64,000 bases of DNA, taken from contig CM070622.1 in the NCBI GenBank assembly GCA_036346255.1, positions 24,826,751 to 24,890,750 of the forward strand, given 5' to 3'. The position numbers were made by a program, and so were the translations under genes. Positions 23,301 to 34,360 of this stretch are shown in pieces; position 1 is the first letter of the stretch; each line of letters starts with the position of its first letter. Under the pieces are notes generated by a model that saw only the letters and a program-made list of their open reading frames with translations, was not told the DNA's origin and searched no databases. The DNA comes from Ampelocalamus luodianensis. Lineage: Eukaryota; Streptophyta; Magnoliopsida; Poales; Poaceae.

Positions 23301-26300
23301 GAGTCAGTAGGTCCGTGGTGACTAGATATAAATTTTTTTGCTAATGTTAATCAACTTAAAAGTTTGACACACCGAGCACGATGAGGATGGGGATGGGTCA
23401 ATCTTTGCATTTACGTTCCGTTATATCGTTTTGATTATTGCTGATATGAATTGAGTTTGGCTGCTTATTAATTAATTATTATGATTATTATGAGTGGGAT
23501 TAGTCGTTGTTGAGAGGTTAAGGTCGTGGTTGTGACCTGGGCTTTACAGGTTACACCACCGTCGTGGAGTGGGTATAGAGAAGTGCTACCCTGATATCTT
23601 AGTACAGTGTCGATGGCGAGAATCTTTAGAAGAGTTGCTCTCTTCCCGAATTTGAATTTGGTCAACTCTTAACCGGTTGCGATTGTTGGGTTTCTTTGAA
23701 ATGTTTGGTGTGTTTCCTTTGGCTTAATTTGCCCAGTAAATCAATTCTTCGTTTTTCAGTAGTTGAGTTATTCACGCGATTGGTGAATTTAGCTAATTGT
23801 CAAGATTGACTTTTGTAGGGAGTTTTGTTTTTCTTATTGGAAAGCTTGACCTATTTTATTCGCTTGATGTTTTGGTTAATGAAAGTTTCTTTTGTAAGTC
23901 CTTTAGTTCATGAAGGCTTTGACTCAACGTATCTCTTTTGGGTATTTTGAGCGTTGAATATTAATGGTTGTGTTATGAGTTTCAAGTTAAGTTCGCAGTT
24001 TGTGCATGATCGATCTTAACTAAGGTCCTTATCAAAGAAAGTTGAATAAGTGGAGGTTGTCCTTTAGTGGTTCTTGATGAGTTATGACTATGAGTATGAC
24101 AATATTTAGTTGGAATCAATGGAGTTGTTAAGAGGTGTGGTATTTTGATGAATTGGTCCGATTGTTAGGATTGTGGAATCGGTAGATTTATTGGATAGCA
24201 TGGAGTAATGTATCTCTATGGATTAGCTTACCCATTAGTGATGGTTATGTTAAGAATGTGTTTGAACGATGCTTTAGAGGATATCAGTTGGAAATTTTCG
24301 TAAACTAGTTACTTGATGATCATACAAAATTGCTAGATTAAAAACATGTATATTAGATTAGACGAACGTTGAGGTAGCATGTTGTGAAACCACAGTTGTA
24401 TGAGCGATGAGATTATTAAATGTTGACTTTGTGTTTACAGATGGTTACGCGACTACAAATGCAGTAGGACCCTATTTGTATACATGATTCATACAATTGA
24501 CAATTGTTAATGACAGTTGGAGCGGGTGTGAGTAACACTAATGGTTGAGTGGGTGATTGAGTAAGTGGCCTCTGATAGTGTGCTTTGCGAAAGTATCATT
24601 TGATAGTATGAACTAGTTAAAATAGGTTTGTTTCAACCTTGTGGCTTGTGTTTCCTTTGGAGAAATTTATGATGGGATAAGAGGCTATGATGAGTCTCGC
24701 TAAGAGTGTATTGTTACATTACTAGTGTGATTGTCAGTAAGGGATTATGATGATAATATTGAATGTTTTGTATAAAGGACCGGATCTCTCGCTTGATGTT
24801 AATTAATTGAATATGTTTCTAGTTCGCATTTGTGATCTTTCGGACCTCATGTTGATGTGATAGCTGAATTTGTTTAGAGCAAAGTGACGTGTTGAGAGGT
24901 TTTATTAGTTCCTAAGTGGAATAGGTGTTGTGATCTTCAATTACTCTTTGTCGAAATGCCATGGTGATGCTATAACCAACGAAAATCGAGTAAAGTGGAA
25001 GTATTTGAGATTTAAGTAAAGTTTCATAACTTGCGAGAATATTGAAGTTTGTCTAAAACTTTTGTTCTTGCCCATAAGAGTTTTCCGAATTCTAAAAGCG
25101 TGTTTTATTCTCGTCCGAGGTTTGATATTCTCGATTGTGGGGCGTGCGCCTCAACTTTGACATATCTTTTGGTTTTCGAGAACAGCTTTATCTCGATTGT
25201 TTCTCTTGATCTTGTAACTCACTGTAAGTGGTAACGTTTTCTTTTGAGTGAAACTTATTTCTATTTGCCTCTTCTTCTAAGAAAGGGTTAACCGATCTGT
25301 ATTGTAAAGTCTCGTAGGTAGTGTCTTGGCATCTAGATAGTGGTGGCCTAGTAGATGGTTTGATGAACCCTTAGGTGTCAAGTCGTCGAGAGGCTTGGAG
25401 TAATAAATCGATTTATTGGAATAATCCTTGGAGAGGAATTGAGTTGAAAAGAATATTTGTCTTTGGAGCTAACAGATTTCGTTGTCGCAACTAGTAGGAC
25501 CTATAACAAGTTGTAGTCCAAGATTTGGTGTTCTTTTGACCGAGCATTAGAATTAGCAATTATGGAAATCGGATCAATTTATTAGAGTATCGCAATTTGG
25601 TAGTATTGCGAGGCTATGAAAGTTATTCTTGATGATGTGGTTTAATGAGAGTGGGGTTACAAAGTAATCAAATCGCCAAGTTAATTAATGGGATAATGGA
25701 AAATATTGAGTAACGTCAAGAGTGATTCGGCTTTAAATGAGTAACCTTCTGAGGGTTATAATCTTTGTAAAGGTAAACTGGTCAAGAAAATATTTTCATG
25801 ATGATGTTAATGAGAGAGTATGTTGGAATTATGGGATTTTACTGATTTAATGAGGATTTCCTATCTTTTATATGAGAAGTTCGTTGTAGGAATCTTGGAG
25901 TTTAATTTGGGCTTTGCAATTTTATGCTAGGACTTGGGGCACCCAACGATTATGTGTAGAGGAGGTAGATTAAGGGTGGGTTTCGAACAGTGAGATAATC
26001 ATTGATAGAGCCCTTTTAGAGAAAGTATATGACTGTGAGAGCTGTGAATTCCAAGTTGTTTATTTCTAAAACATTGAGGAGATGTGATTGCGTGTGTAAT
26101 CTATTTTGAGATGCATTGGAAGTCATCATCAAATTAATCATGTAGATAGAGGAGTTGTTGAGATAAAGTTTGGCGGCGTCGATAGAGCCTTTATACGGAA
26201 TTGTGGATGATGTATTTCAACATGAGTGTAACATTGAGAATGTAAAGTTAAGAAAGATGAGTTAGGGTGTTTTGTGATGAACTGAAACTCCAAAGTTGAG

Positions 26301-26780
26301 AGAGATTTTATTCTTAAAAGAGATACTGAGAATTTGATACTTCCTCAAAGGAGTGAATTGTTTCCTCGATTCTCGTTTGAGTTTTGTGTTGTTGACCAAT
26401 ATCTTTCGTAAGTTGAGTTTGACTCGATTTTGGTATATATGATTCTTATCGGTTCAGAAAGAATAAAAGAAATGATGGATTTGGTTAATTGAGTGGTTTC
26501 TCTTTTAGCGATCGTGGTGTTTATTTGCAAATTTTCTAATTGAAGGTGGAAAGATTTTCGTGATAAATCATCGATTTTGAATTTGACTCCTTTTAGTACC
26601 GAGTTGGTAACGTTTGGTTGCGTTGAGAGTTCTTCATTTTCAGTTGAGCTTTCTTTGGTAAAAGAGTGTGTTTAGGAAGAGTATTGTTGTTGTGTGTTTC
26701 TGGTTAAAGGAGGTGATTTTTTTGCTTTAGTGAGGAGTATAATTGAGCGGTGGAACACGAGTTCTGTGTTCTATGTGCAT
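23301..26780 (+). pseudogene. Element B interior, coding capacity unrecognisable
   Basis: About 3.5 kb where gag, protease, RT, RNase H and most of integrase should be. I find no frame above 65 residues with family resemblance and no visible RT or protease motif. A CESCEFQ-like string near 26040 recalls a CTSCEFQ string just upstream of integrase in element A, but this is weak. The region is shorter than a normal 5-kb interior, so deletion plus heavy mutation is likely. Confidence 0.5.
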
Positions 26781-27200
26781 GTCGTGTGGTTCGGTATCTT
26801 TGGGAGGTTTAACCCAAGATACATTGGGTTGTTTTCGCTAGTTGGCGTATCGCCAGGACTGTCTCGAGTCCGTGCGCGGAGTACGTAACGTCGTGTATGT
26901 TCGGATGTTGAGTGAATACCTGGGAGATCCAGAGTTTGAGGTTTCGATTGCGCCGTTAACCATCGAGTGAGGTCTTACCCTCGAGTCTTGTCCGGTGAGT
27001 GTACCTGGAATGTCGAGTGGAGCGTTAGTACAGACGTCGATTTACGTCCTGGGGTTGTGGTCTCTTCTGTTGGAGAGAGAGTTCACTTGAGAGTTGAAGT
27101 CTCACGTGAGCGAGTTTAGTAAGAGTTGATCGCATTGGTATCTGTTGTTAAGTTCTAGTCGTGGTTTTCTTTCGGGAAGATTGGCGTTTAGATTCGGGGT
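26781..27200 (+). pseudogene. Element B integrase C-terminus/chromodomain relic
   Basis: Scattered pieces in two frames match the order of a chromoviral integrase tail. NPRYIGLFSLVGVSPGLSRV corresponds to the APRYIGPFEVVERVG...LSRVH region. NVVYVRMLSEYLGDPEFEVS and then APLTIE, stop, GLTLESCPV correspond to HNVFHVSML..., and EDLTLESCPVRVL-like sequence precedes the chromodomain. Stops and shifts interrupt throughout. The polypurine tract follows directly, so position fits. Confidence 0.6.
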
Positions 27201-27210
27201 CGAATCCTGT

Positions 27211-27224
27211 TAAGGGGGGTAGAA
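27211..27224 (+). other. Polypurine tract of element B
   Basis: taaggggggtagaa directly precedes the right LTR start TGTAATATCC. Confidence 0.85.
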
Positions 27225-27564
27225 TGTAATATCCCGAAAGTGAGTTAAGATTTGAATCGAGGAAGAATAATTTTATTTCGGAGAGATCGATTATTCGGGA
27301 AGAATCAAACGAACGACGGAGGGACTATTTGGACCGTTGTCGATCTTTGCAGTTTTAGAGGGGGAAAGAGCATTTTGGCGGCAACTTGGGCCTGGGCCAA
27401 GGCCCATCTAGGTGGCCGCCAGGGGGGCTCCTCCCCAAAACCCTAGCCCCTTCCCTATCCCCTCCCCTCCCCCTTTGTCGAGATTTTGTAATTGGTCTTA
27501 GTTTAGCTTAGTTTAATTTAATTTTAGTAGCATTCCAGGCTCAATGTTGAGCTGGGGTGTTACA
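27225..27564 (+). repeat. LTR B, 3' copy, shortened to 340 bp
   Basis: This copy matches the first about 255 bases and last about 90 bases of the left LTR. The join is at a ccccctttgtcgag sequence with a short ttt microhomology, which removes the part matching about 20906-23198 (2.3 kb, including the hairpin array). Both outer ends and the TSD are intact, so the deletion happened inside the LTR. Confidence 0.85.
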
Positions 27565-27624
27565 ATTATGAACTCCACTAGCTGTAAATTCAAATATTTG
27601 TTGCTACTATGAAGTGCATGCATG

Positions 27625-29195
27625 CAGTGGCGGACGCAACACCGGTGCGCACAGGGGCGCGCGCACCAGCTCTGGCCACCGCGCCCGTGGAAACCCCCTT
27701 GCTAGTATCTCCTCCTCCTAGACTGATCCATGGACAAGCACCGTCTGGAAGAACCGAAGAAGGAAAGCACTGTCGTACTGCACCGAAGCTTTGAAGAAGG
27801 AACTCACTACTCAGGAGGAAAGAAAGGCAGAAAGCATCAAAGCACCGAAGAGCTTTGTGAAGAAGGAACTCCGAAAAGGAAATTGGGGCCGTTTCACGTT
27901 TAGGCCATATTCTTTCCACAAATAAGAGATAAAGAAAGCTAATAGGCCCATTTTCGCACTCCCCAAATCCCTAATTCCCCACTCCCCAAATCCCCATTCG
28001 GCCATTCCCGAATTCCCCATTCCCCACCCCAACTTATCTGGCGGTTAGCACGCGCGACCGACGGGGGTGGGGCGGCGAGCGGGGGCCGACCGGGGGCGAG
28101 CGCGACTGCGCGAGGGACGAGCCATGGAGCCTGCGGGCTACGGCTGAGCTGCCACCAGCGAAGGCGTGGGCGCGGCGTTGGCGTGGCCTCGTGGGCTCTA
28201 GGGCGCGCGTGGCCGAGTGCCAATGGAGGCGCGGCCGGGGGACTACGTCTGCGTGGCTGCGTGAGGAACTAAGGCGCTTTGAGGCTTTGAGGATTGAGGC
28301 TTTGAGCCTTTGAGGACTGACCGATTGGGATTGGCGAATGGCGATTGGGTCACTGACGAGTCAACCAGTGAAGGTCTGAACTTTGAAGACTCAAGACTGA
28401 TTACTAAAGGACACAAGGAGCAACCGAGAGGTAAATAGGTAATTACTAGATACTATTACTAATAATTAGGTAAGTTGACACTTGTGGTGGTCAGTGGCTC
28501 ACTAATTTATATTGGAATGTTGAAATAATGTTGTCAACTTGTGATGTTATCTACTTGTCTAGTCTAGTTACATGTACTTAGTACTCATAGATTATACACA
28601 ATTTATTGTAGATTTATAAAAGATGGATAAATGAACTTTGCATAGTTATTTCTCGGCAACGGTATCAGTTGAAAAAATCTTTTCGGCAATTAAAATTATC
28701 AAGGCAGACTTGTGTAATAAAGTCTCCGATGAATTGCTCAATAACTTGATGGTATGCTACACCGAGCGAAAGATATTCGAAACTATTGATGATAAAACAA
28801 TCATGGATCGTTTTCAACAGATGAAATCTCGTAGAATGGACTTGCCTCCCGCTCCTAATCATAGCTAGTGGTTTTGCGGTATGTTCGATACTTCCATTTC
28901 ATTTTAATGTTTGTAATTAGTCACAATTTTCAGATTGTTTCATTAATTTAGTTATTTTTGTTTCACAGATTGCTACTCGCACGTATTTATAGGCATTCAG
29001 ACTGTTATGTTCATTAGTCGGGTACTACTTTAAGTTTATTTTACATTCTCGTTTTGTCTCTTGTTTATTTATGTATAAATTTGGATTGTATAGACATTCA
29101 AATATATTATGTATGTTTAGTACGATTTTATCGTATTAGCTTTCTTCCATGAGCAGTTGAGCACCCCCTCTATTTTTGCCCTGCATACGCCACTG
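27625..29195 (+). mobile_element. hAT transposon relic (1571 bp)
   Basis: The ends are CAGTGGCGGACGC at 27625 and GCATACGCCACTG at 29195, inverted copies with one or two changes and typical of plant hAT elements. The 8-bp duplication is catgcatg (27617-27624) and cacgcatg (29196-29203), one mismatch. The element keeps only the transposase C-terminal dimerisation region and GC-rich filler (about 27940-28260), so it is a deletion derivative. Confidence 0.88.
28638..28868 (+). pseudogene. hAT transposase C-terminal dimerisation domain remnant
   Basis: The frame reads YFSATVSVEKIFSAIKIIKAD, DELLNNLMVCYTERKIF and a tail MKSRRMDLP. The order (T/S)xSxE(K/R)xFS..., then ...L..LM..Y.E..., matches the hAT family dimerisation (hATC) domain of TTF-type plant transposases. 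About 76 residues survive of a protein normally 600-800 long. The catalytic RNase H-fold, zinc finger and N-terminus are absent. It lies close to the 3' end inside intact hAT termini, as expected for the last exon. Confidence 0.8.
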
Positions 29196-29203
29196 CACGC
29201 ATG

Positions 29204-29420
29204 CTCTACAATTTTCTTAGTTTGCTGATTGTGAGAATATGATGCTTCCATGTGACGACATGTGCTCTACTGTTTTCTAGTTTTTTTGGATGAGGTGGAA
29301 TAATGTCTTCATATGACGATATATGTTTCCGTTTGTAGCAAAATGCACGAATCAAATTTGAAATAATCCAATTATGGAATGTCTTTGTGACAAGTTGTGT
29401 GTTGTATGTTGTCACCTGCT
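29204..29420. other. CACTA-like element segment between hAT and solo LTR D
   Basis: AT-rich non-coding sequence with a loose internal repeat (gatgcttccatgtgacgaca near 29239 and aatgtcttcatatgacgata near 29303). It continues at 32957-33071 after LTR D. Confidence 0.45.
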
Positions 29421-31867
29421 GATGGTGTCGAACCCGGGAGTGAAGGATCTCGAATTCTCTGTGTTCATACACCGGTCCAGGATTTCCAGTGTACACAGTC
29501 TCACAAAATAGATATCACAATCATATCACGAAATCGTAAATAACATGAAGTAACTAAATGTTTAATACAAATGAGTCTGAACAACAAATATCAAATAACA
29601 CTGCGGAAGTATAGTAATATAAGTGAGCCACACGACGCGCCACAGACAATCGTCTAGGGTCGAAGGCCTAGTCGTCCTGGTCTTCACCGTCGGGGAAAAA
29701 GTCTTCTCCTGAATAAGAGTTATTCAGTAAGAGTGAGCACAACTACTGTCCTCGCAAGCTACACCCAATATGGAATGGAAATGCATGCATAAGGTAACAA
29801 GTGAATAAGGCATAGGTTATTTTGCGTAAAGCAGCATTTTCAGTTTAAATATCCATAGTAATTTCTAAGGTCATTTTCATATTATAACTAAAATCATATT
29901 TTAAGATGTCAATGTCATATCGTGGATAACCTCCAATGAATAAGTGAAGGATCCACTCCTACACATGGCTGACCGCCCAAATTTTTCATAAGGATTAACC
30001 ATCCTCAAACATTTGCTAAATCATTTTGAAAACCAAAAACAAATCTAACTTCAAGTGGCCTTGCTAGCATGTCTATGATCGCGGACGCGGCTATTCGAAT
30101 AGTTTCTACTCTGCAGAGTTTGTACAACTTTACCCACACGAGATGACATGCTCACTATGTCGGCCAAAGCACGCTTCCGTAGGCGTGTGACTGAGCAATT
30201 ATCATGAGGCCTTTACAATGTGATGTCCTAGTGTACTTATGCCCGCTAAGATTTCACCCCTTTGGACTAACCGTCCTTCGGAAGCCCCCTCTTGCGCCAG
30301 GTGGGAATAAAAAGTCTAACCGACACCCACACATTCATCATGGCACAAATACACTAAAACACTACAAGTTAATTAGCCAAATCCTGCCCATACAGGACGT
30401 ACAGTAGTACGGTAAGGCATAGCAATAAACAGCTCAAAGACCGGTCCTCAATTGACTTGGGCGACTTTCAATCAAACCCTAGGCCTTAATCTTAACCAGA
30501 TTAAACCTGTGCATAAACCTGCACCCACCATTCCAACCAATTCGCCCGAGTCCAAACCCATTTTTTGATTTTATTTAGAGTAAAACCCTCTTTATAAACT
30601 CATGTGGTAAAACAATACCACCATATCAAGTTTGAAACAAATTTGTAAGAGATTTGGCTAAACCTTCCCAAATTCATAAGTGTGAACTAAGCCTGGCTAA
30701 GCATATGACTAGTTTTAATAGCATTTTGTCTATGGTGTCAAGGTGTTCATGTACAATACACAAATTGGCCATACAATGAATTATTGGAATAACTATATAT
30801 AAAACAGGGCATTGAAATATTTATATAAACATATGCATGCATTAAATAATTTTAAAACTGAAAATAGATTTAAATTACTGGGAGCAATATGATCAATGGT
30901 GTAACTTGCCTTCGTTGACGTCTTGGAAATCTAAGTCTTCGGAATGGTCAAACTCTCTGGAGTCGTCGAAGTCTATACGCGAAAATATGACAAATTCAAA
31001 TTCAAATAAATTCAAAAAGATAGTTCAAACTAACTCCAAATTGAAATATTTTGGTTTAGTTAGCTAGATTATAATTTTATATAAATTTTTCAACTTAAAA
31101 CACCCAATTTGGAGTTCAGATGCAAAAGTTATGAATTTTTGAAGTTTAAATCTATTAAAAACCTAAATTCTGGATTTGTTAGATTTTCTTGATTTATTTT
31201 TCTAAAGGAAATTCAACTTATTGCGCAATGATGACATAGGCGACAGATTTGTGGAATTAAAATTAAATGAAAATAATTCTGATGTGTGGGACCTACATGC
31301 CATAGATACGGCCCACGTGGACTGGTTCAACAGGCTTTGGTTCAGGGTTGTGTATTGGCGCAGAGGCTGATGTGGCCGCCACGTGGGTAGCCACATCTGC
31401 TCAACGCCTAGGTGGTGCTGACCTGGCAGCGTCCTGGCCGAGCCACGTAGGCCCGACGAAGGTGGGGCTCTGGTGACTAGCTCGCCGGCGCTACGCGCCA
31501 CGGCGAGGGGAGTGAATGGTACCAAAAGCGAGAGGGGAGTACGGGGATCCTGATGCGCTACCTTGGGGCGGCGGAGAGTGGCGTTTTGGTCGTCGGCGGT
31601 AAGGTTTGGCGGCGGTGTCTTTACGGCTCCATTGAAGTAGGCGCTCTGAAGGTCCTCCGGCGAAGCGAGTGGGCGCACCGGCTTCACGATGACGTGACGA
31701 TGACGAAGGTGTGGGCGGCGGGGGCGGCGAAGGCTTGACGGCAGCGAATTCCGCGGTTGAAGCTCCTTCGGGCTCCGAGCTTCAACTCCAAAATTCCGGT
31801 GAACGAGGGCGTTTGAGGAGTGAGTGAGGGCGCTAAGATGAGGAGGCCAGGGCGCACCTGGGGCGTC

Positions 31868-31877
31868 CTTTTATAGG
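31868..31877 (-). promoter_or_regulatory. TATA box of LTR D
   Basis: On the minus strand CTATAAAAGG lies between the U3 subrepeats and the GC-rich leader, the position seen in LTRs E and F. Confidence 0.6.
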
Positions 31878-32204
31878 GGCCAAGGGGCTCTCAGGCGGCG
31901 TGGAGGAGGTAGGGGTCATGGCGGCAGTTGCGGCGGACATGGGCGAAACCGTCGCGGAGAAGAAGGGGGAATGTGGGGGAAATGCGGCGGAGGTGGACGC
32001 GGTCGTGCGCACGCACGCGAGAAGGTCGGGAGCGGTTGAAGGCACCCATTATGGAGCTTCAAATTCTGCGATAATGGCGGTTTCACCGCGCGAAGACGAA
32101 GGCGAGGAAGATGATGATCTGACAAGCGGGGTCCACTTGGCAGTGACAGAAAAGAAAATAAAAGAAAAGAAAAGAAAAGGAAAGAATGTAAGTGTGGTTA
32201 AATT

Positions 32205-32530
32205 GTGGCCGTTAGATTAAGATCGTATGGTCCACAATGGATGAGCTTTTCAGCACATGCGCTGAATCAGGGCCGTTGGATGTAAATCGGACGATCCACA
32301 ACGTTTAGAAACTTTTGGGTTTAGTTATGGAACGAAGGGTGTTACGTGGGCCGTTGGATTTAGACCGTAGGGCTCACGTTGATTGGGACGTTCGGGCCTC
32401 CCGAAGGCTCAAAGGATCGTAGTCGTTCATTTTAGATCCAACGACTTACGATGATTGGGATGTTCGGGCCTCCGAAGGTTACGCGAGATCTAACCGTTGG
32501 TTTGAAATTCAACGGTTGATGAGCTCCGAG
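32205..32530 (-). repeat. U3 subrepeats in LTR D around GCCGTTGGAT
   Basis: About five imperfect units of 55-65 bases contain gccgttgga, a tagatcgta-like middle and ccacaatgnatgagc or cacgttgattgggacgttcgg. The last two units share gttcgggcctcccgaag and gttcgggcctccgaagg. They lie upstream of the TATA box, like enhancer repeats. Confidence 0.65.
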
Positions 32531-33071
32531 GTGTTTTTCTAACGCGTGAGCGTGTGTGGCCGACCTGTGGGGCCCGTGTGTAAGTGAGGGAGAGAGGGTG
32601 CGCGTGGGAGCGGGCCGTGCGGGCTGCGTGCGTGAGAGAGGTTTGGGCTGGGTTTTTGGGTTTCGGTCCAAACAGGGTTTTTAGTTTTAAATTCCTTTTC
32701 TATTTGAATTAATACTGTTAATTCATTTAAGCTTTAGAAAATAGCAAAATAATTCCAAAAATTATGGAAAAATTCACAGAAATTCCCATACTCATTTTGG
32801 ACTTAATAAAATTATTTTCAACTTTATGTTGGCTTTTAATTTTGCAAATAAATTTGTTTTGACTTTAAAATAATTATAAAAAGCTTTTAAAAATTCCACA
32901 AAAATACATAAATTTTAATTTCTACTGAAATTTAAAAATTGGACTGTTACAGATGGCATGTGTTGCACTTAATCAACAGGATGGAAAAGGATTTAGACTG
33001 GGGTGAGTAGGAAGTTTTGTGTGAATTGGTGGACTGTGTGAGGGTGTTGTGTGTATCTTTGTGACTTAGTG

Positions 33072-34134
33072 TAGTTGTGACAGTCTCGCCCTGGTCCACT
33101 AAGGACTTAACTTTGTGTGTCATTGAATTGAGTCATATCGTACCACCACAAACCTGATATGGGATAAACCTAGCTTAGTAAGTTACGGAGTCTCGGCATT
33201 GGCTACTCAAGAGGTAGGCTAGGCTTTGTGATTGGGCGGAGGTGTGGACTCGTTTGTGTTGGGTCGCATCTATGGAAGGTTTGTCGTTTCTGTGTCCAAT
33301 GGTGTGCGTCGGGCCAACGGGCTTTGTGAGGTTGGTTACCGGTTGTATGCACACCGGGAGGGGCAATTGTTGAGATGAAGTTTTTGAATGGTTTTGTTAT
33401 GATCCAATATTGGCCACAATAATTATATCTTGTGGGTAAAACTATACAACCTCTGCAGAGTGTTAACAAACTATTTGAATAGCCATGTCCTCGGTCATAG
33501 ACATGCTCATTTATAAAAATAAAGTGGAAGGGAAACCGTGTGAAAGAATTGGTTTAAGTTGTGTGAACTTATGGAAAATCTTGTTACTTACTACTACTAC
33601 TTTTTTAACTTACGCTCTCAATATATTATCAATATTCAATTGCAATTGTTGCTTTTTGCAAAACAAAAAAAAAACCATACATGTCATATCCTTTGGAATA
33701 AGCCATAATCTATGATTGCATTATGTGGTACACCTTGTTGACTACTCCATGTGCTCACCCTTGCTATAATCATCATTCAGAGGAAGGATTGGAGGAGATA
33801 ACTTTTGCTCTAGAGGAGGATTTCTACGACCTGGTTAATTGTTAGGTCTTGTTCCCGGTCGGTTGCCTCTGGCAAGTGATGGATTTCACTGAAGTTGCTT
33901 TTCATTCCGCTGCTATTGTTTCTCTTTATTTTCTAAAGCCCTGCCTCGCTGAATAAGTGTAAACTCCACCATAAGGTCATAATCATTATTTGCTTATCAA
34001 ATTTAGCTTGTTTATTCTTTTAAATCGTGTGTATTGATTTATGTTCGTCAATGTTTCCACTGTGTGCACTAGCATGATCCTAGACTAGTGCAGTATACAG
34101 AGAGAGTTCAGATTTACATATTCTGATCCCGACA
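33072..34134 (+). repeat. LTR H, 3' part
   Basis: Relative to E and F on their minus strands, the order is collinear: cactaaggacttaactttgtg (about 33098), tgtgggtaaaactatacaac with ctctgcagag (33432-33460), palindrome variant ctatttgaatag (33471-33482), gctcacccttgctataatc (33752) and the end TGATCCCGACA. No ORF is recognised. Confidence 0.72.
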
Positions 34135-34139
34135 GTCAC

Positions 34140-34355
34140 CACAATTAGTGATGAAACCACAATATTAAGTTGGCCAACGTTGAGGAAGAGGAGTGTCAAA
34201 CCTAGGAGAAGAGGACATCAAAAACACAAAAACATCATGCATCCCTACAAATAGAAGCACAGATGTACAGAAGCAGATGAGCAAAGGGCTCCGAGTACAG
34301 ATGGCATAGCTGTACTGAATATGCTCGAGACCACTAGAGAGAACATGACGGGTGT
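34140..34355. other. Short spacer between H and element E
   Basis: Unassigned sequence with no ORF or repeat recognised. Bases 34356-34360 (cccca) pair with 44323-44327 (ccccg) as the probable target duplication of element E. Confidence 0.4.
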
Positions 34356-34360
34356 CCCCA

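Larger units (their letters stand above)
20649..27564 (+). mobile_element. Ty3/gypsy element B, eroded, with one shortened LTR
   Basis: The left LTR starts TGTAATACCCCG at 20649. The right LTR (27225-27564) starts TGTAATATCCCG and ends GGGTGTTACA. Perfect attat duplications flank the element (20644-20648 and 27565-27569). Left of the right LTR is a polypurine tract (taaggggggtagaa) and right of the left LTR a tRNA-Met-like PBS, so it reads on plus. The 3.9-kb interior has no long ORF; only the integrase C-terminal end is recognisable. Interior erosion with well-matched LTR ends is odd; see findings. Confidence 0.87.
29426..32951 (-). mobile_element. Solo LTR D (Ty3/gypsy, 3526 bp)
   Basis: Read on plus it starts TGTCGAACCCGGG and ends GGACTGTTACA, with a perfect gatgg duplication on both sides (29421-29425 and 32952-32956). 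It has the CTATTCGAATAG palindrome (30091-30102), the CCCCCTCTTGCGCC box (30295-30308), a TATA box and U3 repeats in the same order as LTRs E and F, so the sense strand is minus. No internal sequence remains, which indicates LTR-LTR recombination. Frames in 31200-32220 are GC-rich shadows. Confidence 0.9.
3320..33071. mobile_element. CACTA-like DNA transposon carrying four nested elements
   Basis: The left end reads CACTACAACAAAA. The right end reads TTTGTGACTTAGTG, so its complement also starts CACTA. TAG flanks both sides (3317-3319 and 33072-33074), the 3-bp duplication typical of CACTA elements, and excision would rejoin the halves of LTR H. Just inside the left end are repeats of the gagacg...aagacgttt type (about 3355-3560), like CACTA subterminal repeats. 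Without the nested insertions it is only about 0.93 kb, so it was non-autonomous. The right terminal repeat matches poorly beyond CACTA, so the family assignment is moderate. Confidence 0.5.
1486..34134 (+). mobile_element. Solo LTR H (Ty3/gypsy, Tekay/Del-like), split by nested insertions
   Basis: The LTR begins TGTAACATCCC at 1486 and ends TGATCCCGACA at 34134, flanked by gtcat and gtcac (4 of 5 bases match). Only about 2.9 kb is LTR: 1486-3319 and 33072-34134. The rest is a later insertion cluster. The two halves join in the order seen in LTRs E and F read on the minus strand. There is no primer-binding site, polypurine tract or pol next to either end, so I infer LTR-LTR recombination left a solo LTR. 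The one TSD mismatch and strong divergence suggest it is the oldest mappable element on the left side. Confidence 0.72.
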
